A stretch of 5,787 bases of DNA, from assembly GCA_003131945.1 (NCBI GenBank), contig PKWD01000017.1, positions 1 to 5,787 on the forward strand, given 5' to 3'. Of this stretch, positions 1 to 5,787 are shown one piece after another. Below the pieces are notes generated by a model. It searched no databases and was not told where the DNA came from. It saw only the letters and a program-made list of their open reading frames with translations. The stretch's first letter is position 1. The number at the start of each line of letters is the position of its first letter. This DNA is from Acidimicrobiaceae bacterium. GTDB lineage: Bacteria; Actinomycetota; Acidimicrobiia; Acidimicrobiales; UBA8190. The position numbers and the translations under genes are program-made.

Positions 1-2
1 GC

Positions 3-797
3 GTCACCAGCGTCAGCCCCAGCTCTGGGTCGACTGCTGGTGGGACCAGCGTGACGATCGCCGGCACCAACTTCACCGGGACCACAGCTGTCAACTTCGG
101 CTCCACGCCGGCAACCAGCTTCGTGGTGAACTCGGACTCCTCCATCACGGCCACCTCACCGGCCGGGTCTGCCGGCCCGGTGGACGTGACAATCACGACC
201 TCCAGCGCCACCAGCGCCACCAGCTTCGCTGACCAGTTCAGCTACCTCCAGCCTGTCCCGGCCCCCTGGGTTGACACTGATGTGGGTGCCCCAGCAATTA
301 GCGGTTCGGCCAGCTATGCAAACGGTGTCTACACCGTGAACGGTGCAGGTATCGACATCTATGGAGCCAATGACCAGTTCCATTATGTTTACCAGCCGGT
401 TAACGGCAATGGAACACTTATCGCTCGCGTTACGTCACAAACGAATACCAGCGCCAATGCCAAAGCCGGGATCATATTCAAGCAATCGACGACCGCAGGC
501 TCACCCTATATTCTGATCGCCGCCGCCCCTGGAGGCGCCATCAAGGTTCAGTACAACTTCAACAGTTCCGTGGGCGGCGGCACATATCCGTTCCCTAACG
601 CCTGGATGAAGTTGACCAGAGCCGGGAACACCTTCACCGCCTACGTATCGGCCGATGGGGTTACCTGGACCGAGGTCCTATCGAAGACTCTCGCCATCAA
701 TACCAGTGCAACAGCAGGGCTCCTTGTGAACTCGCATAATGCAACTACCCTTGGAACAGCAACCTTTGACAATGTCAGTTTTACGCCGGGACCGTAG
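3..797 (+). CDS. Secreted-type protein, C-terminal part: IPT/TIG domain plus ConA/LamG-like domain (5' partial)
   Basis: The frame is open from the left edge without a stop, so the gene begins upstream. The GTG at 51 is internal to a domain and is not taken as the start. Visible residues 1-82 form an IPT/TIG immunoglobulin-like domain: VSPSSGSTAGGTSVTIAG, then NFTGTTAVNFG, ending in FSYL. Residues about 89-263 form a concanavalin A/LamG-like beta-sandwich with WVDTDVG, DQFHYVYQ, AKAGIIF, RAGNTFTAYVSADGVTW and NSHNATTLGTATFDNV. The same module occurs twice in the minus-strand protein at 3566-5665. TIG and ConA-like domains are usual in extracellular adhesion or carbohydrate-binding proteins; no catalytic residues or substrate are evident. 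It ends in TAG at 795-797 without a sorting motif or membrane anchor. Codons from about 290 onward look visibly more AT-rich than the TIG part (not computed). Domain assignment is fairly secure; function is unknown. Confidence 0.85.
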   Translation, partial: VTSVSPSSGSTAGGTSVTIAGTNFTGTTAVNFGSTPATSFVVNSDSSITATSPAGSAGPVDVTITTSSATSATSFADQFSYLQPVPAPWVDTDVGAPAISGSASYANGVYTVNGAGIDIYGANDQFHYVYQPVNGNGTLIARVTSQTNTSANAKAGIIFKQSTTAGSPYILIAAAPGGAIKVQYNFNSSVGGGTYPFPNAWMKLTRAGNTFTAYVSADGVTWTEVLSKTLAINTSATAGLLVNSHNATTLGTATFDNVSFTPGP

Positions 798-801
798 ATT
801 T

Positions 802-814
802 CGGGCCTAGCCCG
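802..814 (+). terminator. Weak hairpin after the TIG/ConA gene
   Basis: CGGGC, loop CTA, then GCCCG forms a perfect 5-bp stem five bases after the stop codon at 795-797. No T-run follows (the next bases are TCCCTCTCC), so an intrinsic terminator is only a possibility. The rest of the spacer up to 945 shows no gene or clear signal. Confidence 0.25.
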
Positions 815-945
815 TCCCTCTCCTAAGCAGGCTTTGGCTCGGTGAAGAATCGGTCCTCTGTTTCGCCTCTGCGCCAACCCCGCGATGCCGGCGCAACAAT
901 AAGAAGGCTCCAATTAATCCAACGCTGAGCAACGGATGCTGTTGA

Positions 946-976
946 AGTTGACCCGTTTCCGTGGACACGGGTTCTG
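946..976 (+). repeat. Terminal inverted repeat of the IS (orfB-side end)
   Basis: Begins AGTTGACCCGTTTCCGTGGA. It pairs with the reverse complement of 2132-2163 with about six mismatches and one gap over 32 columns, by eye. The conserved blocks are AGTTGACCCG, CGTGGA and TTCTG. It sits five bases before the orfB stop codon. Confidence 0.75.
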
Positions 977-980
977 CAGA

Positions 981-1852
981 CTAGGGCACTCCGAGGGTTT
1001 CGTACTCAGTCGGGCTGAGGTGGTCGAGGCCGGCATGGTGGCGTTGGTGGTTATTTAAGATCTCGATGTAGTCGAAGAGGGCGGTGCGCAGCGCGGATCG
1101 CGTGGTGAAGTGTGTTGTGCCGTACGTCCAGGCCCGTTCCCGCTTGAGGGTGGCCCCGAAGGTCTCCATGGCCGCGTTGTCGAGTGCGTCTTCCACTGAT
1201 CCGTAAGAGAGGACTAGGCCGAGATCCTCGAGGCGGTTGGTGAAGTCGAGGGCAGTGTTCTGCCCTGAGTGCCCTGGTCCATGTGGTGGACGAGTGGACC
1301 GTCCGGTTCCCGCCGTGCTACGGCCATGACAACGGCGTCGATGACGAGCTCGGAGGTGGCCCTGTCGCTCATCGACAATGCCACCAGTGCTTTCGAGTAC
1401 AGATCCTGCACGTCGGCCAGGTAGAGCTTGCCCTCGTCGGTCATGAACTCGGTGATGTCGGCCACCCATCTTTCGTTGGCTCCGGTGGCAGAGAAGCCCC
1501 GTTGCAAGAGATCGCCGCCGGACCGACCCCGATGCGACCCCTGCGCCACTTGCGACGGGCACAGGCACCCACCAGATGCTCCTCGGCAATAGGGCGGGCC
1601 ACCCGCTTGCGTCCCACCCGGCAGCCCACCCGTCGAAGCTGTCCGTGGATCCGGGGAGCCCCATAGGTGCGCATCGAACGGAGGTGGATGTCATGGACCA
1701 AATTGGCCAGGTGCGCGTCCTCGACGGTCCGGTTCGACAGTGGCCGCGACAACCAAGCGAAGTAGCCCGATCGCGACAACCTCGGCAAGCTCGCAAAGCC
1801 GCTTGATCGGATACTCGCTGCGGTGGTCGGAGACGAACCGAAAGCGGCTCAC
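981..1852 (-). pseudogene. IS3-family transposase OrfB (rve/DDE integrase), frameshifted
   Basis: This would be the catalytic DDE transposase of the element. The coding frame must be followed through four segments. 1852 to about 1778 reads VSRFRFVSDHRSEYPIKRLC; about 1777-1520 reads [27 protein letters not shown] and ACARRKW; about 1515-1268 reads [12 protein letters not shown] and [10 protein letters not shown]; 1259-981 reads [20 protein letters not shown] to the stop. The DDE residues can be placed: Asp at 1457-1459 (WVADITE), Asp at 1277-1279 (HHMDQG) and Glu at 1164-1166 (METFGATLK). The breaks look like one extra base near 1777, one missing base within 1514-1520 and five extra bases near 1260-1264. 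Removing those five gives exactly 35 residues between the second Asp and the Glu, the classic DD35E spacing. The GTG start overlaps the orfA stop as GTGA. Frame positions are approximate; sequencing error is an alternative to decay. Confidence 0.85.
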
Positions 1853-2136
1853 CGGGTGCGGAGGATCTCCCGATCCATCTTGAGATCGGAGTTCTCCCTA
1901 CGCAGCCGTCGCAACTCGGTGCGCTCCGACTCGGTCAGCGCGGTGGGATCGGCGGCCCGCTGAGCGGCCTCGCGTTCGGCCTTGACCCAGTTGTAAAGGG
2001 TGGCGTCGGAGATCTCCAAGCTCCGTGCTACCTCGGCGACCGGTCGCCCAGACGCCCGCACCAGTTCCACGGCCTCACGCCGGAACTCCGGCGGACGACC
2101 CTTTGCGGCCTCCTTCCTCTGGGGCTTCCCCCAGAA
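1849..2136 (-). pseudogene. IS3-family OrfA (HTH protein), start and C-terminus abnormal
   Basis: OrfA of IS3 elements binds the terminal repeats and joins OrfB by programmed frameshifting. The frame contains RPPEFRREAVELVRASGRPV, then VAEVARSLEISDATLYNWVK (helix-turn-helix). It ends in a leucine-zipper-like ELRRLRRENSDLKMDREIL. Family-like sequence extends upstream of the first available GTG at 2070 as far as an in-frame TGA at 2137-2139, yet no ATG, GTG or TTG lies between. A strong AAGGAGG sits at about 2109-2115, just ahead of the expected start, suggesting the original start codon was mutated. The C-terminus stops at EILRTR, whereas relatives normally continue with a KAxAFFA-type tail, so a short internal deletion is likely (inference from family memory). 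The gene overlaps orfB by four bases. Confidence 0.75.
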
Positions 2137-2163
2137 TCAGGTATCCACGAGATCGGGTCAACT
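2132..2163 (-). repeat. Terminal inverted repeat of the IS (orfA-side end)
   Basis: The minus-strand reading begins AGTTGACCCGATCTCGTGGA and ends TTCTG, matching the repeat at 946-976. It lies directly upstream of orfA. Confidence 0.75.
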
Positions 2164-2317
2164 CCACACCCACCATCAGCCCAGACATGCATTCTCGTAG
2201 TCAACCGCGTACGGGGCGCGCAACCTGCAGAGTCGGATCTAGCAGGACGGTTGACTCCGGAGCGCCCGAAGCCTGTCCGGGCGGCCGACCGCGTCTGGAA
2301 GGCGCACTCCGATGGGC
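2164..2317. other. Short gap with no gene recognised
   Basis: Long frames cross this stretch on both strands, but they are arginine- and proline-rich and match nothing recognisable. One 6-bp stem, CGCCCG at 2263-2268 with CGGGCG at 2278-2283 and a 9-base loop, lies downstream of the DUF2510 gene in its direction of transcription. It lacks a T-run, so it is a weak terminator candidate at most. The stretch may hold remains of the DUF2510 gene's 3' end. Confidence 0.4.
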
Positions 2318-2800
2318 TCAACCGGCCCGTGGCGAGCGTTGTGAGGCGTCGAAAGGCCCGACGGCAGCGCCGTGCCATAGGTCCGGACGGCAGCGAGAAG
2401 GCGGGGCGGGCCTCACGGATTCGGTCCACGACTCTCCATCCCACCACCGCTCTTCATCCCACCACCGCTGCTCGTCGACACCGATCGGGTCGCGATACCA
2501 GCCCGGAGGAGGGCGTCCGACTGATTGCTCGGCGGACCGATCATGCGGGGTCGCCGGCGCTTGATTCGGACTGGAGGCCAGGGCAGCGTCGACGTGCCCA
2601 GGCTCCTCAGCGGTGCGAACGACATCGACAGGCGCGAGAAACACAGTCAGCAACGGTTCCGGGCCTGCGGTGGGAAGAGAATCCTCGAGGAATGCGACCG
2701 CGCCATCGAAAACGAGCTTGGTTGGCTCGCCGTTGTTGAAAAATCGCTCTTCGTGGATCCCGCCCGGGTCGGGACGCCAACCATGTGGTTCCTTCGCCAC
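2318..2800 (-). CDS. Small protein with two DUF2510-type GW-x-DP motifs
   Basis: Starting at GTG 2800, the product has 160 residues. GTG 2800 was chosen over TTG 2839 because AAAGG lies six bases upstream and the first domain begins immediately after. Residues 5-33 read PHGWRPDPGGIHEERFFNNG, a divergent DUF2510-like unit. Residues about 98-130 contain PPGWYRDPIG, then RWWDEERWWDGESWTESVR, a typical DUF2510 unit. That family is usually found near the ends of actinobacterial membrane or secretion-linked proteins; its function is unknown. The second unit contains a duplicated RWWD segment from an 18-bp DNA repeat. No membrane span is visible. The last 30 residues or so are low-complexity and resemble nothing, so a frameshift or early truncation is possible. 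It lies 72 bases after the HAAS gene on the same strand; CATAAT at 2839-2844 could be a -10 box but has no clear -35. Confidence 0.65.
   Translation of the reverse strand: MAKEPHGWRPDPGGIHEERFFNNGEPTKLVFDGAVAFLEDSLPTAGPEPLLTVFLAPVDVVRTAEEPGHVDAALASSPNQAPATPHDRSAEQSVGRPPPGWYRDPIGVDEQRWWDEERWWDGESWTESVRPAPPSRCRPDLWHGAAVGPFDASQRSPRAG
2437..2472 (-). repeat. 18-bp tandem duplication inside the DUF2510 gene
   Basis: Plus-strand copies at 2437-2454 and 2455-2472 share CATCCCACCACCGCT and match at 16 of 18 bases. In the minus-strand gene this adds six residues and doubles the RWWD motif without changing the frame. Confidence 0.7.
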
Positions 2801-2872
2801 CAAGTACCTTTCGTTCGAGCGTTGAGCGCAACTAGGCAATTATGGAGGAAGCCGGGAAGGGCGGCGCGTGCT

Positions 2873-3556
2873 TTAGGAAGCAGGTTGCAGACCTTGCTCG
2901 TGGCGCGCGAGCGAGCGTGGATCGTGGTGCTGGAATGCCCATCGCGTCTGCGACGCTTCACCGGGCACCTCGACGAGGATGTTCTCGGGCGTCACGCGGG
3001 TGGGCGCGACCCTGGCGACGGAGCTTTGCCGCAGGGGCCGCCCACTCCCCGGCGAGGAACCCAGCAATATGGCGGCTAGGCACCCGAGCATGCCGAGCCC
3101 AATCATTACCAGGCCGATCACGAACAGCCACCGTCGTCGACGGGACTCGATGACGGCCCGCTGGTCACCGGGCGCCCGGCGGGCGATGTTCTCGGGTCTC
3201 CCTACCCGGTCGAGAATGTCGAGAACGGCGGCAGGGGACTGGACGGGCAACATGCTCCGAGTTTCGTAGACGAGCGACGAGATGTCCTTGATGATTTGGA
3301 CTCGTCGAGTCTGGGGGATCGGCGCCACCGCGATCGTGAGACGGCGCAAGTAGTCGTTCACCAGTGCGTCGGTATCGGTGGACGTCGAGATGTCGGGCTC
3401 GAGGGGCGGGCCGGGTCGGCGGCGCGACGGGTGGAGCCTGCCGATCGATCGAGCAACCGCGAGCACACGAGCGCGTGGGGTCACACGACTTCGTAGAGAA
3501 TCAGCGTCGCCCGCCCAGGGTTCGGGCGACCGTGGTGACCAGACGGGATGTGTCAC
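2873..3556 (-). CDS. HAAS-domain single-pass membrane protein
   Basis: From GTG 3556 the protein has 227 residues. Residues about 64-128 (ALVNDYLRRLTIAVAPIP to LDRVGRPENIARRA) resemble the HAAS helical domain, formerly described within DUF1700, which is common in small membrane proteins often paired with PadR regulators. RRRRW leads into a hydrophobic segment at 143-165 (WLFVIGLVMIGLGMLGCLAA), one membrane span with a basic cytoplasmic edge. A polar tail of about 60 residues follows. The start is uncertain: the first 65 residues are Arg/Pro-rich and unlike the family. GTG 3361 would start right at the domain, and the intervening ISTSTDTDALV looks like a normal N-terminus with ATC in place of ATG. 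No clear ribosome-binding site was found at any choice. The gene begins nine bases after the upstream gene's stop if 3556 is used, suggesting cotranscription. No PadR gene is in the window. Confidence 0.65.
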   Translation of the reverse strand: MTHPVWSPRSPEPWAGDADSLRSRVTPRARVLAVARSIGRLHPSRRRPGPPLEPDISTSTDTDALVNDYLRRLTIAVAPIPQTRRVQIIKDISSLVYETRSMLPVQSPAAVLDILDRVGRPENIARRAPGDQRAVIESRRRRWLFVIGLVMIGLGMLGCLAAILLGSSPGSGRPLRQSSVARVAPTRVTPENILVEVPGEASQTRWAFQHHDPRSLARHEQGLQPAS

Positions 3557-3565
3557 GGCGGTCGA

Positions 3566-5665
3566 TCAGCCTATCGAGACTGCGTCCATGGTCACCGTGG
3601 ACAAGGTTCCAGTGTTGTGGGACGTCACCGCCAGGCCGGCCAAGATCGTCGTGCCCAGGTCGACGGTCGCCGTCGAGCCGGCGATGGGTGTCCACGACAC
3701 GCCGTCGGGCGAGGTGAAGGCCGTGAACGTGTTACCGGAGCGCGTCACCTCCAGATAGGTGGGGACGGTCCCTGCCGGGTTCGCCACCTTGGTCGTCGTG
3801 GCCCCCTGCGCCGAGCGCACCTGGACCTTGATTCCCGCCCCCGGTGTGACGAGGACGGCGTAGTTGGCGGCCGATGGGTCGGCGCTCGCCCGCAGCATGA
3901 TCCCCGCCTTGGCCTGAGAGCTGCTGGTGGTCTGCGACACGACCTGCGCGCTCACGGTCCCGTCGCCGGAGAAGGACTGCCAGGCGTAGTGGAACTGATC
4001 GGCTGTCCCGCTGATGTCGGAGCCGCCCCCGGCGATGGTCCACGTCCCGCTGTTGGGGTCGAACGACTGGGCCCCCGCCGGGGCGGGGCTGCCGATGTCG
4101 GCACACGTCCATGCCGTCGGGCATGGGATCGGTGGCAGCGGCGCGGGCGCGCTGGTGCCGGCCACCACCGAATCCATCGTGGCTGAGCTCGACAGTGCGC
4201 CGTCGTGGGATGTCACCGCCAATCCGGCTAAGAGCGGCGAGCCCAGGTTGAGGGTAACTGCCGACCCGGCGACAGGGTCCCACGTGTAACCGTCATTCGA
4301 CTCGAAGGTCGTGAACGTCCCGCCGGACCCGCGAACCCACAAGTAGGCGGGCGCGGCTCCCGCAGGATTGGCCACGGTCGTCGTGGTCCCCCCCTGGGTG
4401 GCGCGATCCTGGATGACGATCCCATCGCCGGGCGTCACGAACGCCGCATAATACGGAGAGGACGGGTCCATGGTGGCGCGTACCATGACCCCCGCCTTCG
4501 CCGAGGGGTCGGTATCTGTCTGCGACGTGACGCGCGCAGCGGCGCCTGCCCCGTCCGGGAGGGTCTGCCATACGAAGTGGAACTGGTCTGTTGTCCCGCC
4601 GATGTCGGAGCCGGATCCTTGGACCGTCCACGTGCCGCTGCTGGGGTCGAATGACTGGCTCCCTTCGGTGGTCGGGTTGCCGATGTCTGCGGCGCTCCAG
4701 CCCGCCGACGCGCCATCGACCCACATCACATGCGTCAGGTTGGATGCAAAGCTACCGACGGTGGTGACGCTGGCGACGACCACGTCCTCACCTTCCGAGG
4801 CCCCCGCGAGCGTGAACGTGGCATGTCCGTCGCCGTCGGTCGACGAACTGCCCATCAGTCCGGCGTCTGGGCCGCTCACGACCTTGAAATTCACCGTGGC
4901 GTTGTGTAGTCCGGTCCTACTGCCGTCGAGCAACGTGGCCGTCTCGGTGACTTGTTGACCGGCAAACGCCGACTGCATGGCCGGCCCGAGCGCCAGCGTG
5001 GCAGCGGGCGAGCCGGCGACGCCGATTGGGCGCCACTGCAAGGACTCGTTGTGCGCCGGTGGGCACGACCCGGTATCTATGCCGCCGCTATCGAGAACGT
5101 GGGTACTGTCGGTCAAGGTTGTCGGCACTCCAGCGATCGTGAGTGTGACAGTGGGTGCCACGGCGAGTGGCGTGCAATTGCCGTTCGGGTACGAGCTTGT
5201 GTCGAAGTTGTCATAGGGCGGATTGTTCCCGGGCGGGTTCTCAGTGAGGATCACGCTCTTCCCAGGAGGCACCGTGAACGAGCCCCAGAGGTTGTTGAAG
5301 ACCTTGCCGCCCGGGATCAAGGAGTGGTCGTCCACCGAGACACCCCCGACCGTGACCGCCGTCGACCCGTTGTTGTCGAGCCTGATCGCGCCGGCGTCGT
5401 AACAGTTGGTCAGCGTCCCACACGCGGTCTGCCCCGGGACCGTCCCGCCCAGGAAGATGGTGTTCGGTGCTCCGGCCCAGGGGACCGGGAACGTCGCCGG
5501 ATCGGGCGCCTTGAACTCCTTGTCCTCGGCGTAGGCGACGAACACCGACAACCCACCCGCGCTTTTCGCCGCCCCGGCGGCGTGCGTGGTCATCGACACG
5601 ACGGCGGGCGTAACGAGGAGCGGAAGAAGGGGCAGCGCGACAAGCCAGCGACGCATGGCGCCCAT
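3566..5665 (-). CDS. Large secreted multidomain protein with two tandem ConA/LamG-like domains
   Basis: From ATG 5665 the product has 699 residues; ATG 5656 (696) and TTG 5692 (708) are alternatives. ATG 5656 gives the tidiest signal peptide, MRRWLVALPLLPLLVTP with likely cleavage near HAAGAAKS. Residues about 36-212 form an unrecognised N-terminal domain with four cysteines (CGTLTNC plus two single ones) and motifs YDAGAIRLDNNGS, WGSFTVPPGKSVILT and DNFDTSSYPNGNC. Residues about 225-315 look like an Ig-like Big/invasin-type repeat (TVNFKVVSGPDAG, TDGDGHATFTL). Two ConA/LamG-like domains follow at about 323-501 and 519-699, each with DIG, GTWT, DQFH, AKAG, VTPG, LAVTSH and TMD. They align without gaps and share a little over half of their residues by eye. 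A short Pro-rich linker with CPTAWTC separates them. No anchor or sorting signal is visible, so release or non-covalent surface attachment is likely. A carbohydrate-binding or adhesive role is inferred from folds only; no catalytic site is seen. Confidence 0.85.
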   Translation of the reverse strand: MGAMRRWLVALPLLPLLVTPAVVSMTTHAAGAAKSAGGLSVFVAYAEDKEFKAPDPATFPVPWAGAPNTIFLGGTVPGQTACGTLTNCYDAGAIRLDNNGSTAVTVGGVSVDDHSLIPGGKVFNNLWGSFTVPPGKSVILTENPPGNNPPYDNFDTSSYPNGNCTPLAVAPTVTLTIAGVPTTLTDSTHVLDSGGIDTGSCPPAHNESLQWRPIGVAGSPAATLALGPAMQSAFAGQQVTETATLLDGSRTGLHNATVNFKVVSGPDAGLMGSSSTDGDGHATFTLAGASEGEDVVVASVTTVGSFASNLTHVMWVDGASAGWSAADIGNPTTEGSQSFDPSSGTWTVQGSGSDIGGTTDQFHFVWQTLPDGAGAAARVTSQTDTDPSAKAGVMVRATMDPSSPYYAAFVTPGDGIVIQDRATQGGTTTTVANPAGAAPAYLWVRGSGGTFTTFESNDGYTWDPVAGSAVTLNLGSPLLAGLAVTSHDGALSSSATMDSVVAGTSAPAPLPPIPCPTAWTCADIGSPAPAGAQSFDPNSGTWTIAGGGSDISGTADQFHYAWQSFSGDGTVSAQVVSQTTSSSQAKAGIMLRASADPSAANYAVLVTPGAGIKVQVRSAQGATTTKVANPAGTVPTYLEVTRSGNTFTAFTSPDGVSWTPIAGSTATVDLGTTILAGLAVTSHNTGTLSTVTMDAVSIG
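3569..4117 (-). repeat. ConA-like domain repeat, copy 2
   Basis: This C-terminal module aligns with 4157-4705 at a constant offset of 196 residues. DNA similarity is also evident, for example GTGGAACTG and CCGATGTCGGAGCC-type blocks in both copies. Confidence 0.75.
4157..4705 (-). repeat. ConA-like domain repeat, copy 1
   Basis: This is the first module of the tandem pair, from GWSAADIG to SSATMDSVV in the minus-strand protein. It is less similar to the single module in the left-hand plus-strand gene than to copy 2, as judged by eye. Confidence 0.75.
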
Positions 5666-5729
5666 TCGACCACGACGCAGGGGTTGATGCAACGGTCCCT
5701 AGTAGACCCGAAATAGCATGCCGCGCCGC

Positions 5730-5787
5730 GTGTTCTCCGCTTCCCCCATCATGACGATGTGTTCTCCGCTTCCCCCATCATGACGAT
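5730..5787. repeat. Two perfect adjacent 29-bp direct repeats at the window edge
   Basis: The units at 5730-5758 and 5759-5787 are identical, each beginning GTGTTCTCCGC and ending ATCATGACGAT, with no spacer. The array reaches the last base of the window, so further copies may follow. It lies 38 bases beyond the most upstream start (5692) of the large minus-strand gene, in its promoter or leader region. It could be a variable tandem repeat, a repeated operator, a transposon end with repeats, or a contig-end artefact. The absence of spacers argues against CRISPR. Confidence 0.9.

Larger units (their letters stand above)
946..2163 (-). mobile_element. Degenerate IS3-family insertion sequence
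   Basis: The element is about 1.2 kb, the usual IS3-family size. It carries an HTH-type orfA and a DDE-type orfB in the same orientation, overlapping by GTGA at 1849-1852. Imperfect inverted repeats of 31 and 32 bp, sharing AGTTGACCCG and CGTGGA, bound it at 946-976 and 2132-2163. Ends in this family are usually TG...CA, which would put the exact tips at 949 and 2160. No convincing 3-4 bp target duplication is seen at either choice of ends. The orfB reading frame is broken three times and orfA seems to lack a start codon and part of its C-terminus, so the copy is probably not autonomous. It lies between the left-hand surface-protein gene and the minus-strand cluster. Confidence 0.85.

Noticed and set aside
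51..797. GTG 51 as the real start of the left-hand gene
   Set aside because: The frame is open to the window edge, and the residues before it complete a TIG domain strand pattern.
2028..2447. 139-residue minus-strand frame that could continue the DUF2510 gene after a frameshift
   Set aside because: It runs into the IS end and orfA region, and no recognisable family features support it.
2251..2739. 162-residue plus-strand reading frame
   Set aside because: It is Arg-rich with no domain and lies opposite the DUF2510 motifs, so it is treated as a shadow.
3548..4186. 212-residue plus-strand reading frame
   Set aside because: It is antisense to the well-supported ConA-like domain and shows only low-complexity Arg/Gly sequence.
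4952..5716. 254-residue plus-strand reading frame
   Set aside because: It is antisense to the signal peptide and N-terminal domain of the large secreted protein and is highly Arg/Gly-rich, as expected for a shadow in GC-rich DNA.
5730..5787. Possible CRISPR array
   Set aside because: The 29-bp length fits a CRISPR repeat, but the copies are directly adjacent without spacers and no cas genes are present.

Overview
The window is high-GC DNA, probably from an actinobacterium. The best pointer is a small protein (2318-2800, minus) with two GW-x-DP motifs of the DUF2510 type, a family found mainly in Actinomycetota. This is inference from motifs; no species is recognised.

Layout, left to right. 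(1) 3-797, plus: the C-terminal end of a secreted-type protein, with an IPT/TIG fold followed by a concanavalin A/LamG-like domain; its start lies outside the window. (2) 798-945: short spacer with a weak hairpin. (3) 946-2163: a decayed IS3-family insertion sequence read on the minus strand, with matching terminal inverted repeats. Its transposase is split by three frameshifts and its orfA has no evident start codon. (4) 2164-2317: no gene seen. (5) 2318-5665, minus: three closely spaced genes. In transcription order they are a large secreted multidomain protein, a HAAS-domain single-pass membrane protein and the DUF2510 protein. (6) 5666-5787: leader region containing two perfect adjacent copies of a 29-bp unit that run to the last base of the window.

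The same ConA-like domain occurs three times, once in the left-hand gene and twice in tandem in the large minus-strand protein. The two genes point towards each other across the insertion sequence. The locus looks like an accessory cell-surface region holding paralogous beta-sandwich surface proteins, interrupted by an old transposon insertion. Joint function of the three minus-strand genes is suggested only by orientation and spacing. No defence system, CRISPR array, RNA gene or catalytic pathway was recognised.
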